From the NCBI GenBank assembly GCA_041398745.1, contig JAWKUB010000007.1, positions 310,001 to 374,000 on the forward strand: a stretch of 64,000 bases of DNA, given 5' to 3'. The position numbers and the translations under genes are program-made. Below, piece after piece: positions 33,749 to 43,064 of the stretch. Origin of the DNA: JACKHO01 sp041398745 (GTDB lineage: Bacteria; Planctomycetota; Planctomycetia; Planctomycetales; Planctomycetaceae). Positions within the stretch are counted from its first letter, which is position 1; each line of letters opens with the position of its first letter. The notes under the pieces are model-generated. The model did no database searches and was not told the DNA's origin. It was given only the letters and a program-made list of their open reading frames with translations.

Positions 33749-34621
33749 ATGGGTATTCGCTTTTACAAGCCGACATCGCCGGGACGCCGCGGAGCGTCGG
33801 TCAGCGATTTCGCCGAGATCACTGATCGCAAAAAGAAGCCCGAGAAGAACCTGCTGCAGCGCCTGAAGCGGCATGGTGGGCGGAACCATCACGGAAAAAT
33901 CACCTCACGGCACCGTGGGGGTGGTCACAAGCGAATGTACCGCATCATCGACTTCAAGCGAAGAATCGATGGCGTGCCAATGCTCGTGACACACATCGAG
34001 TATGATCCGAATCGCTCGGCTCGTATTGCTCTTTGTGAGTTCACGTGCCCTACGGAAAACAAGTTGAAGAAGTGTTACATTCTTGCTCCGAACGGATTGA
34101 AAGCAGGAATGACAGTGATGAGCGGACCTGGTGCTGAACCAACGCTTGGCAACTGCTTGCCACTGCGTTTCATTCCACCCGGAACGGACATTCACAATAT
34201 TGAAATGCAACCTGGCCGTGGCGGTCAGCTTGTCCGCAGTGCCGGTAACTCAGCTGTGTTGAACGCCGCTGAAAAAGACTGGGCACAAATCACTTTGCCA
34301 TCTGGCGAAGTGCGACGTTTGCCCGGCGAATGTCGCGCGACCATCGGACAGGTTGGCAACTCCGACCACCAAAACATTGTCTTGGGCAAGGCTGGCCGTA
34401 AGCGTTGGTTGGGACGTCGTCCTCACGTTCGCGGTACCGCTATGAACCCAATCGCCCACCCGATGGGTGGTGGTGAAGGTCGTAGTGCCGGTGGACGCCA
34501 TCCTTGCAGTCCGACTGGTAGGTTGGCCAAAGGTGGAAACACCCGTAAGCGACGCAAGCCATCAAGCAAGGCAATTATTCGACGTCGTAAGTCGCGTCGC
34601 AATGGATACAAGAAGGTTTAG
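33749..34621 (+). CDS. rplB: 50S ribosomal protein L2
   Basis: 290 residues, full length. L2 is needed for subunit joining and peptidyl transfer. Seen: GGRNHHGKITSRHRGGGHKR, the conserved MNPIAHPMGGGEGRS with the essential His, and a basic tail KPSSKAIIRRRKSRRNG. ATG start. Confidence 0.99.
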   Translation: MGIRFYKPTSPGRRGASVSDFAEITDRKKKPEKNLLQRLKRHGGRNHHGKITSRHRGGGHKRMYRIIDFKRRIDGVPMLVTHIEYDPNRSARIALCEFTCPTENKLKKCYILAPNGLKAGMTVMSGPGAEPTLGNCLPLRFIPPGTDIHNIEMQPGRGGQLVRSAGNSAVLNAAEKDWAQITLPSGEVRRLPGECRATIGQVGNSDHQNIVLGKAGRKRWLGRRPHVRGTAMNPIAHPMGGGEGRSAGGRHPCSPTGRLAKGGNTRKRRKPSSKAIIRRRKSRRNGYKKV

Positions 34622-34683
34622 TTTAAGAGTTCGAGTTCACGCTCGGCCTGAATTATCGGGACTGCCCGAACTAGAGGAATACA

Positions 34684-34953
34684 ATGGGACGCTCCACAAA
34701 AAAGGGACCGTACGTCGACGAAAAGTTGCTCAAGAAAATCGCTAAGATGGACATGGGTGGCCGTAAAGAACCCATCAAGACTTGGGCACGACGTTCGACG
34801 ATTTCCCCGGAGTTTATTGGTCACAACTTCCTGGTTCACAATGGTCGTCAGCACATTCAGGTGTACGTGACCGAAGACATGGTTGGACACAAACTGGGTG
34901 AGTTCGCCCCGACCCGTACCTTCAAAGGTCACGGCGCTAAGGGTAACCGCTAG
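34684..34953 (+). CDS. rpsS: 30S ribosomal protein S19
   Basis: 89 residues, full length. Binds 16S rRNA in the 30S head with S13. Seen: MGRSTKKGPYVDEKLL, WARRSTISPEFIGH, EDMVGHKLGEFAPTRTFKGH. ATG with GAGG upstream. Confidence 0.98.
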   Translation: MGRSTKKGPYVDEKLLKKIAKMDMGGRKEPIKTWARRSTISPEFIGHNFLVHNGRQHIQVYVTEDMVGHKLGEFAPTRTFKGHGAKGNR

Positions 34954-35002
34954 TTCAATTGGAAATTTGAGCACCGCCAGGTGTTAACAGGGGAGCGAGA
35001 CA

Positions 35003-35347
35003 ATGGCATTGGTACGAGCGACACACAAGTTCGCCCGAATCTCTGCAACGAAGGTGCGACCGTTCGCGGATATGATTCGCGGAATGACGGTGCAGGAGGG
35101 AATTGCCGCGCTCCGTTACGTACCGAATCGTGGTGCAAGATTCCTGGAAAAGGTCCTGAAGAGTGCGGCGGCCAACGCGGAAGACCGCGGTGCTCGCAAC
35201 GTCGACAACTTGGCAATCGCGGAATCGCGGGTTGACGGTGGTCCGATGTTCAAGCGTATTCGTCCTCGTGCTCGTGGTATGGGATTCATGATTCGGAAAC
35301 GTTTCGCCCACATTCACATTGGCATCGAAGCTCCGGAAGTTCAGTAG
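35003..35347 (+). CDS. rplV: 50S ribosomal protein L22
   Basis: 114 residues. Lines the exit tunnel; its loop is a macrolide-resistance site. Seen: ATHKFARISATKVRPFADMI, KSAAANAEDRGA, and the loop RIRPRARGMGFMIRKRFAHI. ATG with GGGAG upstream. Confidence 0.98.
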   Translation: MALVRATHKFARISATKVRPFADMIRGMTVQEGIAALRYVPNRGARFLEKVLKSAAANAEDRGARNVDNLAIAESRVDGGPMFKRIRPRARGMGFMIRKRFAHIHIGIEAPEVQ

Positions 35348-35362
35348 GCGTAGGATTCCCCC

Positions 35363-36425
<1,063 letters not shown>

Positions 36426-36504
36426 TCCAAATTCAGTCGTGAGAGTTTTCAGAGAAACAGGAGCTTGTCCTGCTCTCCTGGAAAATTGAATTAGGTTGAG
36501 AGTC

Positions 36505-36708
36505 ATGTCCAAAGCGACAGAATTTCGAGAAATGAGTGATGAACAGCTCGGCGCTGAGTTGCAACAAACGCAGCGGGACCTGTTCGATTTGCGATTCCGT
36601 GCTTCGACTGAGAAGTTGGATGCCCCGAGCAACTTGAAGCGACTGCGTCGCAACATTGCCCGGATTAAGACCATTCAGCGCGAACGTGAAATCGCTGCTG
36701 CAAACTAG
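36505..36708 (+). CDS. rpmC: 50S ribosomal protein L29
   Basis: 67 residues from ATG 36505, two helices as usual at the tunnel exit. Seen: EFREMSDEQLGAELQQTQRDLFDLRFR and ARIKTIQRERE. The upstream in-frame TTG lies in the GAGAG ribosome-binding region and is not used. Confidence 0.96.
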   Translation: MSKATEFREMSDEQLGAELQQTQRDLFDLRFRASTEKLDAPSNLKRLRRNIARIKTIQREREIAAAN

Positions 36709-36754
36709 AGCAGTTTTTGAAGACAAATGTTTTCGATTTGAGTTGGTGAAGGCC

Positions 36755-37114
36755 ATGCGAAGAACTTTGGTTGGTGTTGTCACAAGTGACCGGAACTCCA
36801 AGACGCGTCGTGTCGACGTGAAGCGGTTGTTCCAGCACCAGATGTATCGAAAAATCGTGCGTGGTCGAACCATTTGCTACGTGCACGATGAAGGCAACGT
36901 GTCGAAAGTGGGCGATACGGTCGAAATCGTCGAAAGCCGTCCACATTCGAAGACAAAGCGATGGGAATTGGTTCGCGTTGTACAAAGCAACGACGAAGTC
37001 GATTCACAGTTGATCCGCGAGGATCAGAAAGCTGCCGCCGCTGAACAGGCGAGCGCCGCAGCTGCTGAGAGTAGCGAAGACAGTGGTGCAGCAGAGGATA
37101 CCTCTGCGGAGTAG
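36755..37114 (+). CDS. rpsQ: 30S ribosomal protein S17 with acidic tail
   Basis: 119 residues from ATG 36755, about 35 more than E. coli. Seen: RRTLVGVVTSDRNSKTRRV, GRTICYVHDEGN, VGDTVEIVESRPHSKTKRW. The extra C-terminal part (about 85-119) is an Ala/Glu/Ser-rich low-complexity tail that is probably disordered. Confidence 0.97.
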   Translation: MRRTLVGVVTSDRNSKTRRVDVKRLFQHQMYRKIVRGRTICYVHDEGNVSKVGDTVEIVESRPHSKTKRWELVRVVQSNDEVDSQLIREDQKAAAAEQASAAAAESSEDSGAAEDTSAE

Positions 37115-37191
37115 TTTGAGGTTTGTTCGCATTGGGCGAACGGCAGTTGGCAAAGTTGATTGCGTCAAGAGAAGTTGGATAGGTCGTCGCA

Positions 37192-37566
37192 ATGATTCAA
37201 ATGCAGACCATTTTGGATGTTGCTGATAACACCGGAGCGAAGTCGGTTCGCTGCATTCGCGTCCTCGGTGGCACGAAGCGGCGGTTTGCGACGCTGGGTG
37301 ACATTATCGTCGTCAGTATTCAGAAGTCGATTGCCGGTGCCCAGGAGCAATTCAAAAAAGGCCGCGTGACCCGTGGCGTCATTGTTCGTGTGCGGAAAGC
37401 CGTTCGTCGCGACGACGGAAGTTACGTGCGCTTTGACAGTAACGCAGTGGTGTTGGTCGACAACGACGGAACTCCTCGCGGTACTCGTATTTTCGGTGCT
37501 GTAGCTCGCGAACTGCGTGAACGGCGATTTATGAAAATCGTGAGTCTGGCGTCAGAAGTCGTTTAA
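37192..37566 (+). CDS. rplN: 50S ribosomal protein L14
   Basis: 124 residues, full length; central in the 50S-30S bridge. Seen: MIQMQTILDVADNTGAKSVRCI, FKKGRVTRGVIVRVRKAVRR, and GTRIFGAVARELRERRFMKIVSLASEV. Confidence 0.98.
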   Translation: MIQMQTILDVADNTGAKSVRCIRVLGGTKRRFATLGDIIVVSIQKSIAGAQEQFKKGRVTRGVIVRVRKAVRRDDGSYVRFDSNAVVLVDNDGTPRGTRIFGAVARELRERRFMKIVSLASEVV

Positions 37567-37630
37567 CACGCGTGCATTCGGAAACAATTAGCGGTACACT
37601 TCGCGATTCGCGAAATCTTGTGAGTTTGAA

Positions 37631-37981
37631 ATGAAAATCAAACGTGGTGACATGGTCGTTGTTGTCGCAGGTGACGACCGATCTGATATTCCGAAGCCGG
37701 TTCAGCAAGTGCTGGATGGCGGCGAGAAGGTTGTCGTTGAAGGCGTTAACCTGGTTTACAAGCACGTGAAGCGCGGTCATCCCAAGAGTCCTCAAGGGGG
37801 ACGACTGCGAATGGAAAAAGCAATTCAGTCCTCAAACGTCATGTACTATTGCAACACGTGCAATCGTGGCGTGAAGTTGGGACTGCGGTACACGAATGAC
37901 GGAGCAAAAGAGCGCTTCTGTCGAAAGTGCTCGACGACAGTCGGGCAGGTGAGTCCTCCTCGGCCTCCATATGCCCAATAA
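37631..37981 (+). CDS. rplX: 50S ribosomal protein L24, zinc-binding form
   Basis: 116 residues. An assembly-initiator protein of the 50S. Seen: the KOW motif KRGDMVVVVAGDD at the N-terminus, and a zinc-ribbon pair Cys74/Cys77 (CNTC) and Cys97/Cys100 (CRKC). The four-Cys site marks the zinc-dependent L24 type. ATG start, GAG upstream. Confidence 0.97.
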   Translation: MKIKRGDMVVVVAGDDRSDIPKPVQQVLDGGEKVVVEGVNLVYKHVKRGHPKSPQGGRLRMEKAIQSSNVMYYCNTCNRGVKLGLRYTNDGAKERFCRKCSTTVGQVSPPRPPYAQ

Positions 37982-38033
37982 GGTTTAGCACTGTCCTTGT
38001 CGCATTTTACATTGCGAGTGAGTTGGTTAGGTT

Positions 38034-38585
38034 ATGGCTCGTCTCCTAGAACGATATCGAAAAGAAATCGCGCCCGCACTGGCAAGTGCATTGGGACGCG
38101 ACAACGTGCATTCGCTGCCACGTTTAGAAAAAGTGGTCATCAGCATGGGTGTTGGCCGTGCCATTCAGGACAGCAAAATCCTGGATGAAGTTGCCGAACA
38201 CCTCATGCAATTGTCTGGTCAGCGTCCGACAATTCGCGAAGCACGGAAGTCCGTTGCTCAGTTCAAACTGCGTGAAGGCATGAAAATTGGCGTAAGCGTT
38301 ACGCTGCGACGCAACCGGATGTACGAGTTTATTGACCGTCTGGTTACCATCGTGTTGCCACGTGTACGGGACTTCCGCGGCGTGAGCACAAAGGCATTCG
38401 ACGGAAATGGAAACTACAGCTTGGGCCTGACCGAGCAGGTGGTGTTTCCCGAAGTCAATGCGGACAAAGTGAAGACGATGCAGGGAATGAATATTGCCAT
38501 TGTTACGACGGCACGTAACGACGACGAGGGGCGTCTGCTGCTCAAAGAATTGGGTATGCCGTTCCGGAAGAGTCAGAACAGCTAG
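38034..38585 (+). CDS. rplE: 50S ribosomal protein L5
   Basis: 183 residues, full length; binds 5S rRNA and contacts P-site tRNA. Seen: LPRLEKVVISMGVGRAI, TGQRPTIREARKSVAQFKLREGMKIGV and a C-terminal GMNIAIVTTARNDDEGRLLL. Confidence 0.98.
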   Translation: MARLLERYRKEIAPALASALGRDNVHSLPRLEKVVISMGVGRAIQDSKILDEVAEHLMQLSGQRPTIREARKSVAQFKLREGMKIGVSVTLRRNRMYEFIDRLVTIVLPRVRDFRGVSTKAFDGNGNYSLGLTEQVVFPEVNADKVKTMQGMNIAIVTTARNDDEGRLLLKELGMPFRKSQNS

Positions 38586-38610
38586 AAGATAGAGTGAAGG
38601 GTGCCCCGAG

Positions 38611-38796
38611 ATGGCAAGTAAGTCAAAGATCGCGAAAGCGAAAAGAAGCCCAAAGTTCAGCAGTCGCATCGAGAACCGCTGCCAATTGTGCGGTCGGCCG
38701 CGAGCGGTATACCGGAAGTTCAAGATTTGCCGTATCTGCTTCCGTAATTTGTGTTTGAAAGGTCTGGTTCCAGGCGCCAAGAAAGCCAGCTGGTAA
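38611..38796 (+). CDS. rpsN: 30S ribosomal protein S14, zinc type (type Z)
   Basis: 61 residues, the short zinc-binding form. Cys24/Cys27 (CQLC) and Cys40/Cys43 (CRIC) hold the metal. Seen also: RPRAVYRKFKICRICFRN and GLVPGAKKASW at the end. Located between rplE and rpsH as in most bacteria. Confidence 0.98.
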   Translation: MASKSKIAKAKRSPKFSSRIENRCQLCGRPRAVYRKFKICRICFRNLCLKGLVPGAKKASW

Positions 38797-38872
38797 CCGA
38801 ACCTGCAAAGAAGACATTTCAAAGGTATTTCGGAGTTCGGGGAGAACTCCAGCGAGTTGAGGTAACTCACCC

Positions 38873-39268
38873 ATGATGACCGATCCCGTTGCGGATATGT
38901 TGACCCGAGTGCGTAACGCGTTGATGATTGAGCGTCCGTTTGTGGACGTGCCAGCGTCAAAGCTCAAGGAAGGTATTGCGCAAGCGCTCCAGCGTGAAGG
39001 ATTCATCTGGGACTACGAAATCATTGAGCAGGCTCCGCAGAATGTATTGCGGGTCAACCTCAAGTACAGCCCAACCGGCGAGCGTGTCATTCAGCACATT
39101 CGACGCGTCAGCAAGCCAGGGTGTCGCGTTTATTCTACGGTGAAGGATACGCCGGACGTACTCCAGGGATTGGGTATTAGTGTGATTTCAACGAGCAAGG
39201 GCGTGCTCAGTAATCGTGAAGCCAAGCACCAGAATGTCGGTGGCGAAATTCTCTGTGAGGTTTGGTAG
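38873..39268 (+). CDS. rpsH: 30S ribosomal protein S8
   Basis: 131 residues, full length. Binds the 16S central domain and represses the spc operon in E. coli. Seen: MTDPVADMLTRVRNALM, RVIQHIRRVSKPGCRVY and GISVISTSKGVLSNREAKH. Two ATGs in a row; either may initiate. Confidence 0.98.
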   Translation: MMTDPVADMLTRVRNALMIERPFVDVPASKLKEGIAQALQREGFIWDYEIIEQAPQNVLRVNLKYSPTGERVIQHIRRVSKPGCRVYSTVKDTPDVLQGLGISVISTSKGVLSNREAKHQNVGGEILCEVW

Positions 39269-39331
39269 TTTGGCAGCCTGCCACAGTTCGTGAACGCAGG
39301 TGAGACTGAACAGCAAAGGTTGGATGAGATA

Positions 39332-39877
39332 ATGTCAAGGGTTGGAAAGAAGCCGATTCCCGTCGCCGCAAACGTTGAAATCAATCTGAAAGATCAGATG
39401 GTTGGCGTGAAAGGTCCGCACGGCGAGTTGTCGTTCGAGTGGCATGCCAACATGGCTGTAGCTTACGACGAACAGGCTCGTGAAATTGTTGTGACGCGTC
39501 CTGACGACACCCGAGAGAACCGTGCTCTGCATGGTCTCACTCGTGCCATCATCGCGAATATGGTGCAGGGAGTTCAGACACCGTTCGAGAAGAAACTCGA
39601 AATCCAGGGGGTGGGTTACCAGGCGACACTGTCTGGGGACACATTGTCTTTACAGGTTGGCTTTGCCAACGTCATTAAACTGCCTGTTCCTAAGGGGGTC
39701 ACTTGCGAGTTGCCTTCGGGTACCCTCATTGTGGTTCGAAGTGTTGACAAGCACGCATGTGGTCAGTTTGCTGCCAACATCCGTCGCGTCCGTCCGCCTG
39801 AGCCTTACAAAGGCAAAGGAATTCGTTACCAGGGCGAAATTGTTCGTCGCAAGGCTGGTAAGTCGTTCGGTAGTTGA
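39332..39877 (+). CDS. rplF: 50S ribosomal protein L6
   Basis: 181 residues from ATG 39332 (MSRVGKKPIPV, the family start). An upstream in-frame extension to 39290 has no support. Seen: GVKGPHGELSFEW, RALHGLTRAIIANMVQGV, and the C-terminal PEPYKGKGIRYQGE. Confidence 0.97.
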   Translation: MSRVGKKPIPVAANVEINLKDQMVGVKGPHGELSFEWHANMAVAYDEQAREIVVTRPDDTRENRALHGLTRAIIANMVQGVQTPFEKKLEIQGVGYQATLSGDTLSLQVGFANVIKLPVPKGVTCELPSGTLIVVRSVDKHACGQFAANIRRVRPPEPYKGKGIRYQGEIVRRKAGKSFGS

Positions 39878-39924
39878 TGCTAATCGTCGGTTGATGTGCA
39901 GCCGCTGAATCCATTGGTGATAAA

Positions 39925-40290
39925 ATGAAACTTCAAAAACGACTGGCGAAGCGACGTGAACGGCGTCGTCACCACGTTCGAAATCAAATCCGGAAGAGCG
40001 GCAAGCTACGCATGTCGGTCTTCCGGTCTAACAACCACATTTACGCCCAAATCATCGATGATGAAGGTGGGCGAACGTTGGTTGCCGCTGGTTCCACAGA
40101 GAAGTCGCTCGGTGGAGTTGGTGCACATAACGGAAACAAGTCTGCAGCCGCAGCCGTTGGCAAAGCTTTGGGCGAACGTGCTGTCGCACAGGGAATCAAA
40201 GAAGTTGCCTTCGACCGTGGTGCTTACAAGTATCATGGACGTGTCGCGGCACTGGCCGATGCGGCACGTGAAGCGGGGCTGCAGTTCTAA
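39925..40290 (+). CDS. rplR: 50S ribosomal protein L18
   Basis: 121 residues, full length; binds 5S rRNA with L5. Seen: KRRERRRHHVRNQIRK-like basic N-terminus, LRMSVFRSNNHIYAQIIDD and DRGAYKYHGRVAALADAAREAGL. Confidence 0.97.
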   Translation: MKLQKRLAKRRERRRHHVRNQIRKSGKLRMSVFRSNNHIYAQIIDDEGGRTLVAAGSTEKSLGGVGAHNGNKSAAAAVGKALGERAVAQGIKEVAFDRGAYKYHGRVAALADAAREAGLQF

Positions 40291-40313
40291 AGGGAACATG
40301 GGGAGTAAGTATC

Positions 40314-40796
40314 GTGGCAACCGCTGAAGTTAAATCTGGCAACACCGATCGCGTGGTTCAAATCCGCCGGTGTGCGTGCGTGGTCAAAGGGGGCCGTCGG
40401 TTCAGCTTTGCAGCCCTTGTCGTTGTAGGCGACGAGAGCGGTAGTGTTGGCTACGGCTACGGCAAGGGAACGGAGGTTCCTCTGGCCGTCGAAAAGGCAA
40501 CAAAGCAAGCCAATCGTCAGGTCCGCAAGGTTCAATTGAAGGGGACCACAATTCCCCACCGTGTTGAGGGACGTTTCGGTGCCTCGCGCGTCCTATTGCT
40601 TCCGGCCGCACCTGGTACAGGTGTCATTGCCGGAGCCACCGTGCGTTCCGTTGTGGAACTGGCTGGTGTAAAAGATATTCTGACCAAGAGCCGTGGATCC
40701 AATAACCCGGCAAACTTGGTGAAAGCAACGTTTGACGCCCTCTCGAAACTGCGAAGTCGTGAAGACGTGGCGCGTCTGCGAGGAGTGGAAGTCTAA
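40314..40796 (+). CDS. rpsE: 30S ribosomal protein S5
   Basis: 160 residues from GTG 40314, with GGGAG upstream. S5 guards decoding fidelity and mRNA entry. Seen: RVVQIRRCACVVKGGRRFSF, GYGYGKGTEVPLAVEKA, and GVIAGATVRSVVELAGVKD. Its TAA overlaps the rplO ATG (TAATG). The gene for L30, usually next, is missing. Confidence 0.98.
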   Translation: MATAEVKSGNTDRVVQIRRCACVVKGGRRFSFAALVVVGDESGSVGYGYGKGTEVPLAVEKATKQANRQVRKVQLKGTTIPHRVEGRFGASRVLLLPAAPGTGVIAGATVRSVVELAGVKDILTKSRGSNNPANLVKATFDALSKLRSREDVARLRGVEV

Positions 40797-41245
40797 TGAT
40801 TATTGATGATGTCCATCGTGGCATAACGAAAAACAAGAAGCGGAAACGCATTGGTCGTGGTCCGGGTTCGGGACACGGCAAGACCGCGGGACGTGGTCAC
40901 AAAGGTGCTGGTAGCCGTCGTGGTCACTCCAGTCGATTGGGATTTGCTGGCGGCCAAATGCCGCTGTTCCGAATCGTTGCGAAGCGTGGTTTTAATAACA
41001 ACGCGTTCGCTGACAAGGTGCTGGCGATTAACGTCTCGTTCCTCGAAGAGCGTTTTGAGTCAGGCGATACGGTCAACCTCGATTCACTCAAGGAAAAAGG
41101 CCTCGCCAAGGGCAAGTTTGACTTGGTGAAAATCCTCGGTGATGGTGATTTGACCAAGAAGCTGACCGTTCAAGTTCATCGCTGCTCCAAGGGAGCGGAA
41201 GAGAAAATCAAATCTGCCGGTGGCAGTGTCGAGCTAATTGGTTAG
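40796..41245 (+). CDS. rplO: 50S ribosomal protein L15
   Basis: 149 residues, full length. Seen: RIGRGPGSGHGKTAGRGHKG, GGQMPLFRIVAKRGF, and a C-terminal AEEKIKSAGGSVELI. It begins within the rpsE stop, which suggests translational coupling, and is followed by a terminator-like hairpin. Confidence 0.98.
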   Translation: MIIDDVHRGITKNKKRKRIGRGPGSGHGKTAGRGHKGAGSRRGHSSRLGFAGGQMPLFRIVAKRGFNNNAFADKVLAINVSFLEERFESGDTVNLDSLKEKGLAKGKFDLVKILGDGDLTKKLTVQVHRCSKGAEEKIKSAGGSVELIG

Positions 41246-41267
41246 GTTTTCGCTTTTCGGTGCATCC

Positions 41268-41297
41268 GGCGGTCGTTTACGGCCGCCATTTTTGTTT
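41268..41297 (+). terminator. Rho-independent terminator after rplO
   Basis: Stem GGCGGTCG (41268-41275) pairs with CGGCCGCC (41280-41287) with one G-U, loop TTTA. Then A and TTTTTGTTTT. It splits secY from the ribosomal operon; partial readthrough is possible. Confidence 0.75.
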
Positions 41298-41356
41298 TCC
41301 GAGGTCGCGAAATTCAGTTTTGTTGGGGCTGTTCGGGCTGGATTAGGGAATTTGAG

Positions 41357-41385
41357 TTGGCTATTTGGCGTCGGTTCTCTATTCT
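41357..41385 (+). promoter_or_regulatory. sigma70-type promoter of secY
   Basis: TTGGCT (41357-41362), 17-nt spacer, TATTCT (41380-41385). Both boxes match 4 of 6. The leader to the secY ATG would be about 80 nt. Confidence 0.5.
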
Positions 41386-41470
41386 CCGAAGTTCTTGCCG
41401 AGGTGATGGCTGCGTCATGAATTTGTCCAGTCGGGAACCTCGCCTCATTTCACAATAAGGACGTTGTTCC

Positions 41471-42823
41471 ATGTTGGCCCGGTTGAAGACCATCTACGCA
41501 ATTCCAGAGTTGCGGCAGAAAATTCTCCTGACGCTCATTCTGTTGGCCGTTTATCGAATGGGATTTGCCATTCCGCTGCCAATTATCGACCAGAGCGTGT
41601 TCAAAGAGAATTTCGCCAACTTTGCGTCGAATCAGGGAATCGACCAGTTGGTCGAGGCGGTCAGTTTGCTGTCTGCTTCGAAGCTGGGAAATGCGACGAT
41701 TTTCGGTTTGGGGATTATGCCCTACATCTCCGCCTCCATTATTTTCCAGTTGTTGGGGCAGGTGTATCCACCGCTCGAACAGTTGCAGAAGGAGGGTGAA
41801 GCGGGCCGCAAGAAGATCAATGAATACACACGGTATGCCACCGTCGTCATTTGCCTGGGGCAATCCTTCTTCTGGATTTACACGTTGGGACAGGCTCCCG
41901 AAGGGTCCGGACTGCTACTCAGTGACTACAACACGTGGTATTGGTACATCATGGCCACGGTCACCATGACATGCGGAACCATTTTCCTCATGTGGATTGG
42001 TGAGCAAATCGATGAGTATGGAATTGGTAACGGCGTCAGTCTGTTGATTATGGCGGGAATTCTGGCCCGCATGCCGGGCGCCGCAATGGAATTGTTGCGA
42101 CCAGCCTTCACCAAGGGAATTGGCCTTGGCACAGGTGCTGGCGTCGACAAGTTGCTACCTCTGGCAGGTTTGTTTGTGGCCATTGTGCTGGGCGTGATTG
42201 CCATCACCCAGGCACAGCGACGCATTCCCATTCAAAGTGCCAAGCACGTTCGGGGTCGTAAGGTTCTGGGCGGTCAGCGTCAGTCATTGCCGCTGCGAGT
42301 GAATCAGGCTGGCGTGATGCCCATCATTTTCGCCGGCAGTCTTCTCATGTTCCCTGGAATGATTCTCGGCTTCTTGGGAACCCTCACCGGCCTGGACTTC
42401 TTCACGGACATGAAGAATGTGTTCGACGCACACGCGCTCATTTACAACGCGTGTTACGTGGCCCTCATTTTCTTCTTCTGTTACTTCTGGACCAGCATTA
42501 CATTCAATCCCAAGGATATGGCTGACAATCTGAAGGACTACGGAAGCTTCGTGCCGGGGTATCGTCCCGGAACTCATACTGAGCGTTATTTGGACCAAGT
42601 GATGACTCGCATTACGTATGCGGGGGCAGGCTTCCTGGCCCTGATTGCTATCATCCCGTCGGTGCTGGCGGCCAACATGGACGTTTCCTTCACGGTGGCG
42701 AGTTTCTACGGCGGAACAGGACTGCTTATTGTGGTTTCCGTTTGCCTGGACCTGGTTCAGAAGATCGACAGCCACCTGGTAATGCGAAACAAGGGCGGCC
42801 TGCTGGAGTCATCTGACGTGTAA
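41471..42823 (+). CDS. secY: Protein translocase subunit SecY
   Basis: 450 residues, core pore of the Sec translocon in the cytoplasmic membrane. Ten hydrophobic segments can be picked out, beginning KILLTLILLAVYRMGFAIPLP. Seen: GIMPYISASIIFQLL, GEQIDEYGIGNGVSLLIMAG, and the cytoplasmic C5 loop FNPKDMADNLKDYGSFVPGYRPG. ATG with AAGGA upstream. The genes for adk, map, infA and the alpha operon do not follow. Confidence 0.98.
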   Translation: MLARLKTIYAIPELRQKILLTLILLAVYRMGFAIPLPIIDQSVFKENFANFASNQGIDQLVEAVSLLSASKLGNATIFGLGIMPYISASIIFQLLGQVYPPLEQLQKEGEAGRKKINEYTRYATVVICLGQSFFWIYTLGQAPEGSGLLLSDYNTWYWYIMATVTMTCGTIFLMWIGEQIDEYGIGNGVSLLIMAGILARMPGAAMELLRPAFTKGIGLGTGAGVDKLLPLAGLFVAIVLGVIAITQAQRRIPIQSAKHVRGRKVLGGQRQSLPLRVNQAGVMPIIFAGSLLMFPGMILGFLGTLTGLDFFTDMKNVFDAHALIYNACYVALIFFFCYFWTSITFNPKDMADNLKDYGSFVPGYRPGTHTERYLDQVMTRITYAGAGFLALIAIIPSVLAANMDVSFTVASFYGGTGLLIVVSVCLDLVQKIDSHLVMRNKGGLLESSDV

Positions 42824-42902
42824 AAGAAGTAAGCCCCTGCCGCGCAGCTAAGTAGCGGTGAGGCGGATGGAGCCCTAGCAAGTTTAAAAGAATATGAACA
42901 TT

Positions 42903-42934
42903 GGCCGGACTTGGGTGAAAATCCGGGTCTGGTC
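42903..42934 (+). terminator. Hairpin after secY, likely terminator
   Basis: A 12-bp stem GGCCGGACTTGG (42903-42914) / CCGGGTCTGGTC (42923-42934), with four G-U pairs and an 8-nt loop. The tail TTGTCTCTC is only moderately T-rich, so termination may be partial. Confidence 0.5.
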
Positions 42935-42962
42935 TTGTCTCTCAGAATCAGCGACGTATCAT
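42935..42962 (+). promoter_or_regulatory. sigma70-type promoter of typA
   Basis: TTGTCT (42935-42940), 16-nt spacer, TATCAT (42957-42962; 5 of 6). The -35 box begins directly after the hairpin stem that ends the secY unit. Confidence 0.6.
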
Positions 42963-43064
42963 GTCGCGCGCACGGCGGGGTGCTTCCCGCAATTGTTGGA
43001 CGGCTGTTCTCTCACGGCTGATCGTTCGACAGAAAAACGTTCCAAGTTAAAGTGCAGATGAATT

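Noticed and set aside
42824..43064. Small structured RNA such as 4.5S/6S in the secY-typA gap
   Set aside because: No SRP tetraloop motif or 6S-type bubble was seen; the structure is explained by a terminator and promoter.
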